NCBI GenBank assembly: GCA_031308135.1
Contig: JAHLJT010000631.1
Location: forward strand, 194,051,685 to 194,115,684
Direction: 5' to 3'
DNA length: 64,000 nucleotides
DNA from: Acheta domesticus
Lineage: Eukaryota > Arthropoda > Insecta > Orthoptera > Gryllidae
Shown piece after piece: positions 22,457 to 34,319 of this stretch. The translations under genes were made by a program, and so were the position numbers. Numbering within the stretch: the first letter of the stretch is position 1; every line of letters begins with the position of its first letter. The notes beneath the pieces are model-generated. The model made no database searches and was not told where the DNA came from. It saw only the letters and a program-made list of their open reading frames with translations.

Positions 22457-24664
22457 TTAACGCCCAACTTTTTAATTGTGATTTTCTTTGTTTTATACTG
22501 TTCCATTACTGTCTAGAAAGACATGTTTTAAGTGATTCTTTGGTACGTTAGGAAATTTAGGATTTATAACAATTTTTTTTCGATCCCCATTTGGAAATCA
22601 TGGTACATGGGGCGATGACAGATACAGAGGTTGTTTGTGGTGAATACAAATTTTTGTATATTTAGAAAAAAAATATTATACATTCAGAATATTTCTTCCT
22701 TACATTATTTTCCTTGATGTCACTTAGGAAAACAATCTACATGGAGTCCTATGTTGCATAATTTGCATTCTTTGCAGACGTTTTTTTTACATATGGCGCA
22801 CTTACTCTGTCTGCCTCCGTCCGTTCTCATCAAAAAATGGTTTCCCGTTGTACGAGAGGTCATAGGAATTCTTTTTTCCGAGGATTTGGTAAGAGATGGT
22901 CTTCCTAACATTTTGGGATCAGATAGTGATGAAACATACATATGTGACAATACAATTTGTCTTCTGAACTGCAGAATAGGAAGTTCTCCATTGGTCATAC
23001 AATATAAAACATGAGCTATTGTAATTGCCATGTCTACAAGCTTAGTAAAAAGAGGGAAATACCATTTTTCCCTCGAATTCTAATTCTGTACTTCTGTATT
23101 ATCCAATCCATTTTATCAACCCCGCCTATGTACTTGTTATACTGAGAAATCAAATGAGGCTGATTTATCATTTTTCTTACTTTTCCCCTCTCGACCACCT
23201 ACTTGCTTTTTCCAGAGGTTGGATGTGCTCATCATTAGATAACATTTTCACTGTATTGTTATCCTTCCGTGTTGCACCGATAATCTCATTTTCTGGATCA
23301 AACCGATAATCATATGATCCACGTTCTTCTTTGGAAATTTTTCTATCATCTTTTACTGGACATTTTTTTCATTGTCATATCTACAGGTACCTTTTGCACG
23401 CACGCCTCTTTCTGTCAAGTCCTTCAACAAAGAAAAGCTAGTAAAAAAGTTATCAAAATAAAATTTATGATCACCTGGATTTTCAACAATTGAAATCATT
23501 CTCATTACTACATCGCCTCCTAATCCATATGTATCTGCAGAAACATCATTATTTCGCTTTCCTTTGTACACCTCTGCATGATAACAGAAGCCTGTATTTG
23601 CACAGCACATCATCCATTGTTTAAAACCAAACCGCACTGGTTTTCCTCTAATAAACTGCTTTAAATAATGATGCCCATAATACTTCACCATTTGCTCATC
23701 AATGCTCACATTCTCTGAAAATACGCCAAATTTCATGCAGATTTCATTAAATCTATCCACAAACGGATGAATTTTAAATTGTTTGTCTCTAGTTTCTTCT
23801 GGCTGAGTTTGCAGCAAGCTGTTGTCGTTGAAGTGCAGATTTTTCTTGATTTCTTTATAGCGATTTCTTGTCATGCATTTCCGTACTAACAGGACACTGA
23901 GGTCTTCATTTTCTGACCAATACAAACGCTCTTGAGGCAAGAAATAGTATCCAGAAGAATACCTAAGAATTTTCTAAAACTGAGGGCATTACTGAGGGCA
24001 TTGAATTTCTAACGAGCCCGGAACGTCGTTTGGAGAACTGTCTTCCAAAACATCATCAAAGTCCTCCAAATCAGAAACACAATCTACTTTCTCAGGTGGT
24101 AACTCAACAATATCAATAGTCTCTGTGTCATCATTCCCTTCAGAAAAGAAATTGGGATCGTTGACGATGTCTAACACTTCCGACAATATCAGGAATTTGT
24201 TAGATTCCATTAGAGCCTAGAATATATAGAAAGAGAAATCGTCAGTTGAAACGGTCTAAAATAATACATATATCACGCCATTGCCCATGATCCCCAAATG
24301 GGGATCAGATTGTAAGACGGATATCACACACAAGTAACAACATAAACTTACTTATCGACACATGGGGGCATTCAGATAAGTTCAATTTACACGCAAATTA
24401 CTCATATAATTTTTATAGGGTTACTTACATGAATATAATTATTAATTAAGAAATTATCTTTGCTTGACTGGTGAAAAACCACTGCACTTGCTCAAAATTC
24501 GTCAATTATTTCTCTAACACACGTAGGACATGCACTAACGCGCGCAGGGCAACTCACATAACATGGAAGAATACTGGCCGGGATCGGTGTACGCAATGCA
24601 ATCGATAATCGTCCCAATATCATTGCAAAACAGCGCGATCCCGAATGGGGATCATGGGCGTTAA
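22457..24664 (-). mobile_element. PiggyBac-like transposon between TTAA sites
   Basis: TTAA at 22457-22460 and at 24661-24664 flank a ~2.2-kb element whose ends start with the same CGCCCA hexamer read inward from each side. TTAA target duplication is diagnostic for piggyBac. Near-palindromes of the form GATCCCCANNTGGGGATC occur at 24289-24306 and 24637-24653, with a half copy (GATCCCCATTTGG) at 22582-22594. These sit near both ends and may be transposase-binding sites. The transposase gene inside, on the minus strand, is broken. Confidence 0.92.
22720..24210 (-). pseudogene. PiggyBac-like transposase, three catalytic Asp retained but broken
   Basis: Reading leftward: an acidic N-terminal segment (24210-23989, starting MESNKFLILSEVLD); then the catalytic core (23940-23353) with FSENVSIDEQMVKYYGHH (first Asp, ~23698-23700) and KFYFDNFFTSFSLLKDL (second Asp, ~23452-23454). 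A frame change at an A-run near 23350 and another near 23200 lead to KYIGGVDKMD (third Asp, ~23115-23117). A third shift near 23055 precedes the C-terminal frame (23031-22720) with the Cys-rich domain CAICKKNVCKECKLC. About 100 residues expected between the N-terminal segment and the core are missing. Length would otherwise be near the usual 550-600 residues. Confidence 0.93.
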
Positions 24665-24669
24665 TGGTT

Positions 24670-25665
24670 TAATGGGCGGGAAGCTCAAACCGCGTCCACC
24701 TGGACGAAAAGTTGAATGTTTATAACCCACGCAGGGAAAAATGTGCTAACAACCGGCGATTACCGAGGAGCCGCGGGCAGGCAAATCGTCACAAGTGGGT
24801 GGGAAACAGGGCAGCGGTTACACAATGTACAATTTGTTTTTTTACAAATTACGTATTTTGAACTTAGATTCCTGTGCCTTTCCCCCCGGATTGCCAGCAT
24901 TGTCTTTATTCCTGCAGTCAGCGTAATTGCTAACAACATATAGGTAAATTAATGACAAAAATATAAAACTTATACAGCTCTTTTTTCTCTCTTGTACAAT
25001 TTAATATGTTGAAGGTCAAAGAACGTCTCCAATAGAAAATTTTAGAAATCAAGCGAATAAGACACACAGAAAGAGATAAATGAAATAGAGTATGTCATAC
25101 GGTTTAATTCCTCTGAACCAATAAATAGATTCTAATTCCACGTGTTATTAGGGAGACATATTTAAATTTTAAGAAAAAATTGTGAGAGGATCTCAAAAGG
25201 TATTTTGTGGCAGAACTTTTGATGCCTTACCTCCTAATTTAAAAATATATACTCCAAATTGAATAATTTCAATAATAATTGCGTTACAACGTTAATCACA
25301 CTGATTTTATAGGCATTATAAAATCATATCGGATAACAACACATTTTGATGCATCAGCGTTATACCAATGTTTACCAGAATATCGTTACAAATTTGGTAA
25401 TATTGGCGTTCCAACACGTTACTTCAGTATATAAACATAAAATTGTGAAAAAAAGTTTGATATTCGGAAGAAAGATCGGATCGGAAGAGTCGGAAAACAA
25501 TTAAAAATTTTACACATCATGTCATATTCATGATGCAGTATTTTTAACTTGAGCATTTTCCGAGTGCTTGTCAGTCAGCATAGATTCATGTAATTTTAGA
25601 TTTTGCAGCAACTATTGCAATGTAAGAAGCTGAATATTCTCTTGAAATACGTATACAAATAGCAT
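24670..25665. other. AT-rich intergenic DNA, nothing recognised
   Basis: One open frame of 75 codons at 24716-24943 has no recognisable motif. The rest is AT-rich without repeat structure that I can see. Confidence 0.5.
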
Positions 25666-25669
25666 ATAC

Positions 25670-26610
25670 ACTCTGTCAGAGTTATAGTGCGACAGACTTT
25701 TTTAAAATGTATACTACCGCCCTATGTTTGGGAATGATATCGTTATAAAGCTTGAAATTTCGACTATTTCTGCTCATACTTTTGCAGCGTAATTTACAAT
25801 AAGGCATGCGTCACAATGCGAAATGAACAGTAGAATGTTGAGGCTTTTCAGAAAATGGCGGTGGAGCAGCGAGCCAATATTGGGATCTGTTTCTGATTGG
25901 GTATGCAAAACCATGACTGACACTACCGAAAGTAACCCAAATTGTATAAGAAACTGTGACAGGAGAGAGACACGATCCTTCTAATAAGAACCACTAACGA
26001 AGCGAGAAAGTGTGGAATGGTTCAACCTGAAAAAGAAAAAACGGCTAAAGTTCGCATGCAGAAAAGTCATGTGAAGTCGTGGTTGAAAGTGTTTTTCGGT
26101 TCCAAGGGAACCATTTACAAAGAATTTGTGCCGGAAAGTCAAACAATCAAATCAGAATATTATTTAAATGTCTTAAACCGAACCGTCGTTTAGTCGAGTG
26201 CGGCCTGAATATTGAAAAGAGCACTTTTTGTCGTTTCTGCATGACAAAGACTAGGCCCCCAAATCTAAGAAAGTCTGCGATTTTCCGGCTAAGAAATGTA
26301 TCTTGTGATCGAACATCTTGCTTATTCTCCTGATCTTAAACTCTGCCACTATTGGCTACTTTCAAAATTGAAGATAGTGATGAAACGAAGACATAACATT
26401 TTCAAGAAAGTTCGACCAGAGTCTTGCAGAGTTTTGCACGCAATTCGAAAGAATGACTACAGTATATGCTTTGAACAATTTTTAAAACGTTATAAGCAGT
26501 GCATTGAGTCTCTCAAATTAGGAGTATATTTAATAAAAATACAAAAATCAAAATGTCATTGAAGTTTTTCTATTTTTTTATCGCATCAGAATCAGTCTTA
26601 TCAGAACTTG
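25670..26610 (+). mobile_element. Mariner-like element relic, plus strand
   Basis: A degraded mariner-family copy. The start codon context (25855) and the 3' end of the transposase (~26560) are about 700 bp apart where ~1,040 bp would be expected, so internal sequence has been lost. The candidate termini, CAGAGTTATAGTGCGACAGA at ~25677 and the reverse complement of ATCGCATCAGAATCAG at ~26580, are only weakly alike. Element boundaries are therefore approximate. Confidence 0.75.
25855..26562 (+). pseudogene. Mariner-type transposase, fragmented
   Basis: Begins MAVEQRANIGICF, matching the EQRANIKFC start of mariner transposases, then hits a stop. A later frame (~26070-26190) gives VKSWLKVFFGSKGTIYKEFV then PESQTIKSEYYLNVLNR, the central core region near the second catalytic Asp. 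The last frame (26296-26562) gives EHLAYSPDLKLCHYWLLSKL, with the third catalytic Asp at 26332-26334, and FLKRYKQCIES, the usual C-terminus. Several stops and shifts separate these blocks. Confidence 0.87.
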
Positions 26611-26619
26611 GATCGACTG

Positions 26620-27690
26620 CGTATGGTAGATAGATGTAAGGTACATCCTAATGTGTATATCGTACAGAAGCAACCAATACATATTCTACACTCGTGCCAA
26701 GGACTCCCGGCATCGACCTTGACAACACTACTACAAAGAGTTATTACTATTAACAAACGGAAATACTGAATGTCAAATTATTTGAATACGCGATCTTTCT
26801 GAGGGCAAAGTGCCAGGTCACAGCATGATGGCTAAAACGTTGGCACCTGTGCTTAGAACGCGGATTGTCCAGGACAGCTCAGAAGATACTGACTCGGGCC
26901 GCAGAAACCCACCCTTTCATTCAAATTCATGAAGTTCTTTGATTTACTGTAAATCGGAGTTCGATTCGATGCAAGTCACAAACTACACTGAATTTTGCGC
27001 AGAAATTAACTTTAACCTAAGCAGTTAACAGGAAATTAAATCCATTTTTCCTATTAACATTTTTGGATTTAAGGGATGGTTTAACTTCCATACAATCATG
27101 AAGGAAAGGTAAGACTTCTCATCTTCCGGAAAATATATTCACTCTAATTTGGTGATGCCCGTTTCATTAGCTCTTTTTGCAAACACAGTTTCACGAAAAC
27201 GATGTACATTTGCCAAGTTGATAAGTCCACGATGCATCCACGATGTTTCATGTATTTTTTTACACATTTCTAATACAATGTTCAGCAGTATAACGATTCA
27301 TTTTTTGTGAGATATTTGTCCCCAAACGATTAATACGAATTTGCTGATAAATTAAGATTAATTCTTCTAAAAGTAAAATACTTTTAAAAAAGAAAATATA
27401 CAAATATTCACAGAAATATGAAGACTTTTCTTAGAATAAAACATCCCTTAGTTCTTATCTATTTTTTTTGCAATTTATTCAAACCAATTGCATTGATTTT
27501 TATTATCAAGTTAAATTAAATAAAAGGCTTTAAAAATCTTACATTTATCCCAAAATAGGCTCCCAAAAATTAATTTTGAATTATTTCCTGAATTAGTAAA
27601 TAAAGGTATTATTTCATGAAATAAAATTCAGAAGAACTAGCGTGCCCGTGCGAGAATGCTTGCACCCTAGACCCCAACCTCTTCCTTATT
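26620..27690. other. AT-rich intergenic DNA, nothing recognised
   Basis: No open frame or element was recognised. Confidence 0.5.
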
Positions 27691-27694
27691 TTTC

Positions 27695-27772
27695 CATATA
27701 TATTATATATTATTGTATATAATTGTATTATTATATATTATATATTTTTCCATATACATTATATATTATATA

Positions 27773-27822
<50 letters not shown>
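27695..27822. repeat. (TA)n tract with duplicated TTTTTCCATATA block
   Basis: A (TA)n run of about 42 bp ends at 27820. It is preceded by two copies of TTTTTCCATATA followed by TATATTATATATTA words, about 55 bp apart, so the tract grew partly by short duplication. Confidence 0.9.
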
Positions 27823-27839
27823 TTCAAGACATTCTTATC

Positions 27840-28560
27840 AACCGTCACTTGTTCTATGTGTCACCTTGTAATTGATTATAATATAATAAACTCTTGTCAA
27901 TACAAACTATTCTTATTTAACTTTATTATCGAGCACAGAGGTACAGCCGCGTAATTCAACCGCATGGAATATCAAGTAATTAGTAATTTCACTTACAGTT
28001 GCAGATTCTACAGGCTGTGAACAGGTTGGCTAGAATCGAGAAGCGTCGAACCAGCAAAAATAGAATAGTATGTAAATTACGCTGTGAAGAACGTTTCTTT
28101 TTGGCCTCAAAATTTTAGTTTTTAATGCCCTAGAACGGTACGTTTAGGAGTTATTCAACAATATAGATTCAAAATCTCTTAACGTCCGTTGCTTATGGTA
28201 CTTTAGATGAATATTTAGATAGGTTTTTAAACAAATCCTTCATATTTTTAAAGCCAAAGTGCAATTCGTTATGTCTTCGTGAAATTCTCTTTCTTTCGAG
28301 ACCTCATTGGACACATTGGTTGCGTGTGAGAGCCACAAAGGGAAGATATACTACTGAAATAATATAGGAGATGATTTCATAACCAACTTTCATCAACAAA
28401 ATTTTATTTTTATTAAGTTATTGAAAATTCGTGTTCAATATTCCATTCTCTCACTGAAATTAACTTCCATTTGAAACTATAACAGCAGTTGTGGAATTAA
28501 GAATTACCAAATTAGTCCTTCCTCTGTCACACAAGCGGTTAGTTACGCCAAACCTTGGGC
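27840..28560. other. AT-rich intergenic DNA, nothing recognised
   Basis: No supported feature. Confidence 0.5.
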
Positions 28561-28849
28561 AACAAGTCTTCTGTCCTTGTCACTCACATCTTGCGTTTGT
28601 AGCGAATGTTCCCTGAGCTCTCTATCTTTGCGTTCCCAAGGCCGTAACTCAGACAGTTTCGCCACACACGGCACGCACCGGTGGCCGTTGCTGAGCACAC
28701 ACAACGCCCAAGTCAACGGTCCCCGCCCTCCACAAATATGGACGAGGATCCCTGGCGACCGCCGGTGCCCGGATGTCCCCCGCCGACCACGCTGCCGCCG
28801 TTGCTCCCAGCCACCCCAACGTCTCCACCGCGCCGCCCGACACCCACAC

Positions 28850-29600
28850 CGACCTAGTCGCCTTCGCGTCACCCAAGCTATTCGTGCCAACCTCACCACT
28901 ACCACACTCAGCCGAACTTCCCACTCTAATCAATCAGGCACACCCCACCGTTACCCCTGCCGCCCCAGTCGCCTTCGTCGCCCAAATAATCCGCCCCAAC
29001 CCCTCACACCCAGCAGCTCCCCTACTCCAAACCACCACCTTCACCCCACCGTAACCCCGCCGCCTTCGTCATCCAAGCCTACGCCAACCCGTCAGCCGCC
29101 CTACCTCTCCTGTCCCACCACTGACCACCCACGTCAATCCGTCACTCCCACCCCAGCCGTCACCCCCGCACAGCCAGCCGCCTGCACCAACCAAGCCATC
29201 CACGCAAACCCCTTCGCAATCCAATCCACCTGCTGCTCCCCCCCACTCCAATCCACCACGTCCCCCCCGCCGTCTAGCCACCTTTGCAACCCAAACCATC
29301 TGCACCAACCCCTCCACCCCAGCCACCCTGCCTTTTCCGTCCCGCGGTCGACCCACACTCCAACCCACTCGGCTCATCGCCCACTGCCTACTGTCCACCG
29401 GCCACAGTCGCTTTTGCCATCCAAGCGTCTGTGCCCACCCCACCACCTCCGTCACCGTGCCTCTCGCGTTCCCCGCCGACCCTTCATTCCAATTCGCCTC
29501 GGCCACCCCCACCGTTACCCCCACAGACCCATCCACCTACGCCACCCAACCCATCCGCGGCAACCCCACAACCTCCACTGCCAGCCGCTCCCCCGCTGAT
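28850..29600 (+). repeat. Degenerate C-rich array of ~90-130-bp units
   Basis: Strongly strand-asymmetric C-rich sequence. An anchor of the form GCCTTYGYC...CCAANCCATCCGYRCCAACCCC recurs at about 28859, 28970, 29061, 29183, 29280, 29408 and 29538, a spacing of 90-130 bp. Translated in the locally matching frame each anchor gives variants of QAIRANP: TQAIRANL, AQIIRPNPS, NQAIHANPF, TQTICTNPS and TQPIRGNPT. A 340-codon plus-strand frame (28577-29599) spans the array, but the anchors fall in different frames. It is therefore better read as a decayed minisatellite than as a gene. Confidence 0.75.
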
Positions 29601-29689
29601 CCCACATTCCACTCCTCCCCACCCGTCCCACCCACTACCCGCACTGACCGCATTCGTATCAAATATTACTAAAACAATATCATTCCGGG

Positions 29690-30240
29690 ACCGTTTCCAA
29701 GAGGTAACTTTGTTCCGGGGCTGTTTGCACGGAACATCAGATAGCGCGTGCGAGGCCCGACTATGGCAATTGTTCCCCGGAACGAGATAAAAAAATTAGC
29801 ACCTTAACGGGGAAACAGGATACGATATGCAAATTCCGCTTTCGCCAAACAGAACGCGCCGTGATTGGGTTTCGCCCGCGAGCCAGCGAGCGGGTCGGGC
29901 CGACCGCCCAACGATGCGAGCGCGGGGGCGGCGAAAAGAGGAGGTGATGCGTACGCGGAAAGTGCGGTGCTTCATCCCTAAAAGCGCCGACTGTGTAAAG
30001 AGTAAACTCCCAAAGCGGGTGGTACGAATCGTTCGTATTCCTGATTTGCAGCGTTTTAGGTAATGGGCGGAAAAGTAAGTGGGCATTTGCGAGGACGATC
30101 TCGCCGAACCGCGCCGTTCAGCGAAGCTGCGTCATGTTTACTTGGCGGCTCCTCAACAGTCCTTTGGCGTAGGTCATCGTCATCCTTATCCGCTATTATC
30201 CGTTTTTTATTTCCGACATTTTTCTTTGTAATCTTTCTCC
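29690..30240. other. Mixed GC sequence, no gene recognised
   Basis: Contains CGCCCGCGAGCCAGCGAGCG and similar CpG-rich words at 29860-29930 and AT-rich sequence on either side. Open frames on both strands are under 100 codons without motifs. Confidence 0.4.
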
Positions 30241-30249
30241 ACCAAAGAC

Positions 30250-30765
30250 CGGATGAGATCGGTGAGGGCATCAACTGGTGTCAATGCAGCGCTTCTGAAT
30301 GGGTTTGAGTCCCAACGGAAGCAGGAGTTTCGACACTATTCAGGTATCTGGGTCGATTTTAGTCACAATGTGGAGGAGAGTTCTAGGGGCCGGCTTTTAC
30401 GATTGGTAGTTCTCCGACCAATCTGTGCGAATGACGCAGCACTATCGTAATAAATGGGCCACAGACCGCGTGCGACCTTTCCTTCTTGTCTCCTGTTCTG
30501 TTTTCCCATTTACATGCACTACACTACTACAAACCGGGAGATGAGACAGGAGCTTAGCGCTTGTTCCGATAAAGACGGTTTCCGCTGGTGGGACATAACT
30601 GGATGGGGAAAATCACGCAAGTCGACGGTAGGTCCGCGCCGGATCCACCAACCCCGCAGGAGAAAAACACGGCGAACGCCAATGATAAAAACATGCATCA
30701 CACTTACGACTAGTGGCCAAAGAAATTGCAGCGCCCGGAAACACGACATAATTAATCAGTCCATC
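30250..30765 (+). repeat. SINE-1 near full-length copy with head
   Basis: The tRNA-like head is retained: GATGAGATCGGTGAGGGC, then ATCAACTGGTGTCAATGCAG and a B-box-like GGGTTTGAGTCCC at 30301-30313. The body has GGCCACAGACCGCGTGCGAC, the ACATGCACTACACTACTAC box and GATGGGGAAAATCACGC. The tail GCGCCCGGAAACACGACATA runs into ATTAATCAGTC. Part of the region after the head is shortened. Confidence 0.87.
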
Positions 30766-30964
30766 CGCGAACATCGTCCGTCACACGTCTCTGTGAAATC
30801 CTCCTTCAAAGCTCTCTGAACTCTTCCACTTCGTTTCTGCTTAGTGACTATTCTTCAACCCTCAAGCTGTTTTCCATCGCTTGATTCCGTCCAATTCAGT
30901 CACACGCCCCAATTCGTCCACGCATTATTTCCTGTTATACACTCCTTTTCCATTTTTTACTTTC

Positions 30965-31330
30965 TCGCTGCGGAGTACAGAGAAAGTTATGTAATGCTAC
31001 GCGAATAAACGGCAAATTTTCGGCAGAGAAACTCTTAACTCTTATTATATGATCCTGGTAACGAAAAGTGAATAAATCCAGTTGCTAAATTTAGAAAAAA
31101 TACCTTAAGACGTGGTGCAGCCAGAATCCATGTTTTGTGAGTGTTTGATATCGAAAAATCGAATGACAGTAAATCGTCTGTCTGTCCGTCCGGCCGTCTG
31201 TCCGTTCCTCTGTGAACAATGCTTGAATTGGAAACCTATATTTAAACTTTTGTGGGTACTTTGTATGAAGCTCCTAGGACATTTTCAAAGTTTTCAAAAA
31301 ACTGTCTCGATCAACAAGGATTAAATTTTG
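30965..31330 (+). repeat. Dispersed repeat R3, copy 2
   Basis: Same block order as at 19430: AAACGGCAAATTTTCGGCAG, GTGCAGCCAGAATCCATG, TTGATATCGAAAAATCGAAT, then a (GTCT/GTCC)n run GTCTGTCTGTCCGTCCGGCC at ~31179. It continues into AAACTTTTGTGGGTACTTTG and sequence related to the ~300-bp unit at 35690. Confidence 0.75.
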
Positions 31331-31339
31331 TTGTTGGAT

Positions 31340-31565
31340 AGTGTGTAATGACGTGTAAAAGAATGGTGCATGATTCTTGTTCCTTAAAAACCCTGATGTT
31401 TTGAAAATTGCAAAAGTTCGGAGTCTTCCTATCACTAAAATATGAGAGTTTTTCCTTCAATGAATTCCTTCAAATCTTAAATGTAGATTTTAAAATAAGG
31501 TCGTGTAAAATTTTTCGAAAATTTGAGTAATTTTCGCGTAATTTTGCGTGAAAATACGGGCAATA
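31340..31565 (+). repeat. Single diverged copy of the ~300-bp tandem unit
   Basis: CTGATGTTTTGAAAATTGCA then AAAGTTCGGAG, and AATTTTTCGAAAATTTGAGT then AATTTTCG, parallel the words in the array at 35690-36690 in the same order. This links the R3 repeat to the ~300-bp satellite. Confidence 0.6.
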
Positions 31566-31569
31566 AAGT

Positions 31570-31860
31570 ACGTGCTATTTCAGAACCACTAGTTCTTTGC
31601 ATTCTCGCTTCTCTGAGATTTTTCCATTCACGAACCGAGTGCTTACGGACCTCGTTCCGCTTCCTTCCATCCTTACCTTGAATGAGTACCACCAATTCAC
31701 TGCCTCTTTACACTTTGCTCCATCCTCACCTCGTTCTCCAACAACAATCCGTTTTTTCCTGTTCTCTGCTCTTGATCCTTTTAAAGTTTTCTGTCCCAAA
31801 CTTCCATCCCCTCCCCATTTGAGATCAACAAGGACATCCATTGTCCGCCGTAGTATCAAT
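31570..31860. other. Pyrimidine-rich tract
   Basis: CT-rich on the + strand with words such as CCTTCCATCCTTACC. Open frames on either strand (31597-32034 plus, 31575-31901 minus) carry no recognisable motif and follow the composition. Confidence 0.5.
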
Positions 31861-31984
31861 GCCCGGAAAGCCCTAGGTTCCCGACGGAGAATGATTTTCA
31901 AGACTATCTTGATAGCTAAGACTAATTCAGCCGCTGCCTGGGAATTTCAGCGCCCGGCAACTCTAACCGCTAGTGCTCCAAGGT

Positions 31985-32305
31985 TTCTCGAATCAATACC
32001 ACAAACAGGTCAGGGTCCGTGCTCTACACTATAGATTTCTTTCCTCATCCTTGTTCCACCTGTCCCTCTTACAAACATATTCATACACACTTAATGCACG
32101 ATCAAAGAGCCTGAGAGTCCAAATAGTAGCACAGAGCTTATCCCAACTGAAGATGTGCCTCGTTGGGGAACATACCTGATGACAAACAACAAGTATAGGT
32201 CGGCGATTGATCAGTGCGGAAGAAACACCACTACCTCTCTTATGTTAAAATGCACTGGCGTTACGGGAGTTATCTCCTTTGTAGTTGACGCGCGAGGAAG
32301 CTAGA
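31985..32305 (+). repeat. SINE-1 copy, highly diverged
   Basis: Recognisable mainly by order: TTCCTCATCCTTGTTCC, ACACTTAATGCACGATC, TCCCAACTGAAGATGTGCC, GGGGAACATACCTGATGACA, GGTCGGCGATTGATCAG and the tail GTAGTTGACGCGCGAGGAAG. It is more diverged than other copies. Confidence 0.6.
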
Positions 32306-32309
32306 AAAT

Positions 32310-33990
32310 ACTAACCTTTGCGGTCCCTCTCCTTGGGTGTTACGAAATGCTGAGCTGCCAAACGCAGCAGACTGCATTTGACCCAAACAGACAACGCTGC
32401 AGCGAATGAGCAACTCTGCTGACGCATCGTCGCAGGGTACTGGCGGCGGAGGCCGCAACGATCCGGCCACGAATCACAGACCAGTCTCGGTCATTGGAGG
32501 CGTCGCTGCGTCATCATGGCTGTTGTGCAATATTGCTATATATTTCTTTAACTCAAGATTACAAAGGCGTTGACTGTCTCCTTTGTAATCGTCGCAACTA
32601 GTGCCGAAACATTCACCCACCCGCTTCCCCTCACTCCGCATTTCTGAAACTCTAGGTACCTTCATTGTGTGACTAGCCAGAGAAATACACGTAACCTTGT
32701 GCGCGTGCATATTTCCAGTGTACGTCATTTCCGGTGTACGCCAACACTCTTCGTCCAGAACACTATACCTTTGAAATTACGTCAGTTTATTTAGCGCTAT
32801 ATTGCCTTATAATGTGAATTATGAATACTTTGTCTTGCAGCATTTAAGTGTTGTTGTGAACATTTACCTATCATAATGTGACTATGGCGATCATAACAAA
32901 GGTCTCATGACGAGATACTTCTGCGAACACTTCTCAAACGACACTTGTGCACAGCCCCACGCAAGTGTGTGCTGTGACAGTTAAGTTATTTAGGTGAATC
33001 TATAAAATCCTTTAAAATGTATTTTGTAACTCCATATCATACATGTCCAATCCATTTAATTTAGTGTTTCATTGTAAAAAACTATTTTCCTTTCATTTTT
33101 ACCTTAACTACTCTGCAGACTACGCCTTTGCAATGACGCTTGGTATAGATCGCCTTTATAATCTAGGATGAATTTGTGCATTTCCAGGAGTGACATGCGT
33201 CACCCGGGCGCACAAAACTTCCTCATAGTGTTCACGATCTAATTTGAGGGTTCGAATTGAGGGTTTGAATTCTAAGGTTCTTCGTTTTCAAATCTATTTT
33301 TTCGAATTTATTAATATCCGTAAACATATGTGATAGTGTAAACTTAGTGTTTTCAACTACATCCAAAAATGCTATTTATTTTTTCAGTTATTGATCATAC
33401 ATTGTATAATTGTGTAAGTACTATGCATATGCAGAACCAATGATTTATCAATTATTTTTGTCGCATTAGTATGGTGCGACACGTGGTCACGACTGTGGAC
33501 TGTAAAAGTCTTCTCCGCGCTTCAGACAAAAAAGGTACAGGCTGGACAAACGTAGAGAACATGAAATCTCAAAGATTCTGCTCATATTGCTTTTTATAAC
33601 ATTTTGTGTGCCGTGCAGTGCTGCAACTGCCAGTTCACACATTGAAACATTGCTATGAACCGCAACGTGAACAAGTAGTCCCAGAATGCATTTGGAGTGG
33701 GTATAAAATTTCGAAGATCATTAAAATTTTATATTTATTTTATCTTTATAGTTTATTGCATTATTTTTAATAAGTCGCATTAGTTAAAACGTATGCTATA
33801 AGTTAGATATATCTGAAATTGTGAATTTAGGGGAAATAAATATTTTTAATGTGCATGTTTTCTTCTTAACGACTTATTTTACTCCTCCTTTCCATTGTTA
33901 TCATACACAAATGAGATGTGCTCTGTATTTCGCAAGTTTCCTTACTCTAGCCAGCAGCCAGAGAGCACAAGAGGCATGCAGCCAACCAAA
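32310..33990. other. Intergenic DNA, nothing recognised
   Basis: A mixed-GC stretch at 32310-32760, then AT-rich DNA. Short open frames only. Confidence 0.45.
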
Positions 33991-33999
33991 ACATTGGGC

Positions 34000-34310
34000 G
34001 TCCTTCCTCTGGCGTGTACTTCCCAGGGCGACCTCGCAGAGGTGCGCCACGCGTTGGTAGCGGCAACGCTAGTCGAGTGCGAGCAGAGATGGGAGGGAGG
34101 GCATTGCACGCGGGTAATGAGATGTGGTGCGCGTGACGGCGCAAAGAGTGGTTGGTGACAAGGGCGCTGCCCGCGGGCCTCGTTCGCGCGAATAATTTGG
34201 GCCGCACTACACATGTTCGCCCCTTCCCGCTCAGATTGCAGGGTCGTGTAGCATTGCTGCGGTGGCTCCCACTCTCGCCACGTGTTCTATCTTGCCACGG
34301 AGGTGATATA
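34000..34310. other. Small GC/CpG-rich island
   Basis: CpG-rich words such as GGCCTCGTTCGCGCGAATAA. Open frames occur on both strands (33947-34411 minus is 154 codons) but carry no domain I recognise. A regulatory island is possible. Confidence 0.35.
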
Positions 34311-34319
34311 CGCCGAACG

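Noticed and set aside
28577..29599. 340-codon Pro/His-rich plus-strand frame
   Set aside because: It crosses a C-rich degenerate array whose repeat anchors fall in different frames, and open frames also exist on the opposite strand.
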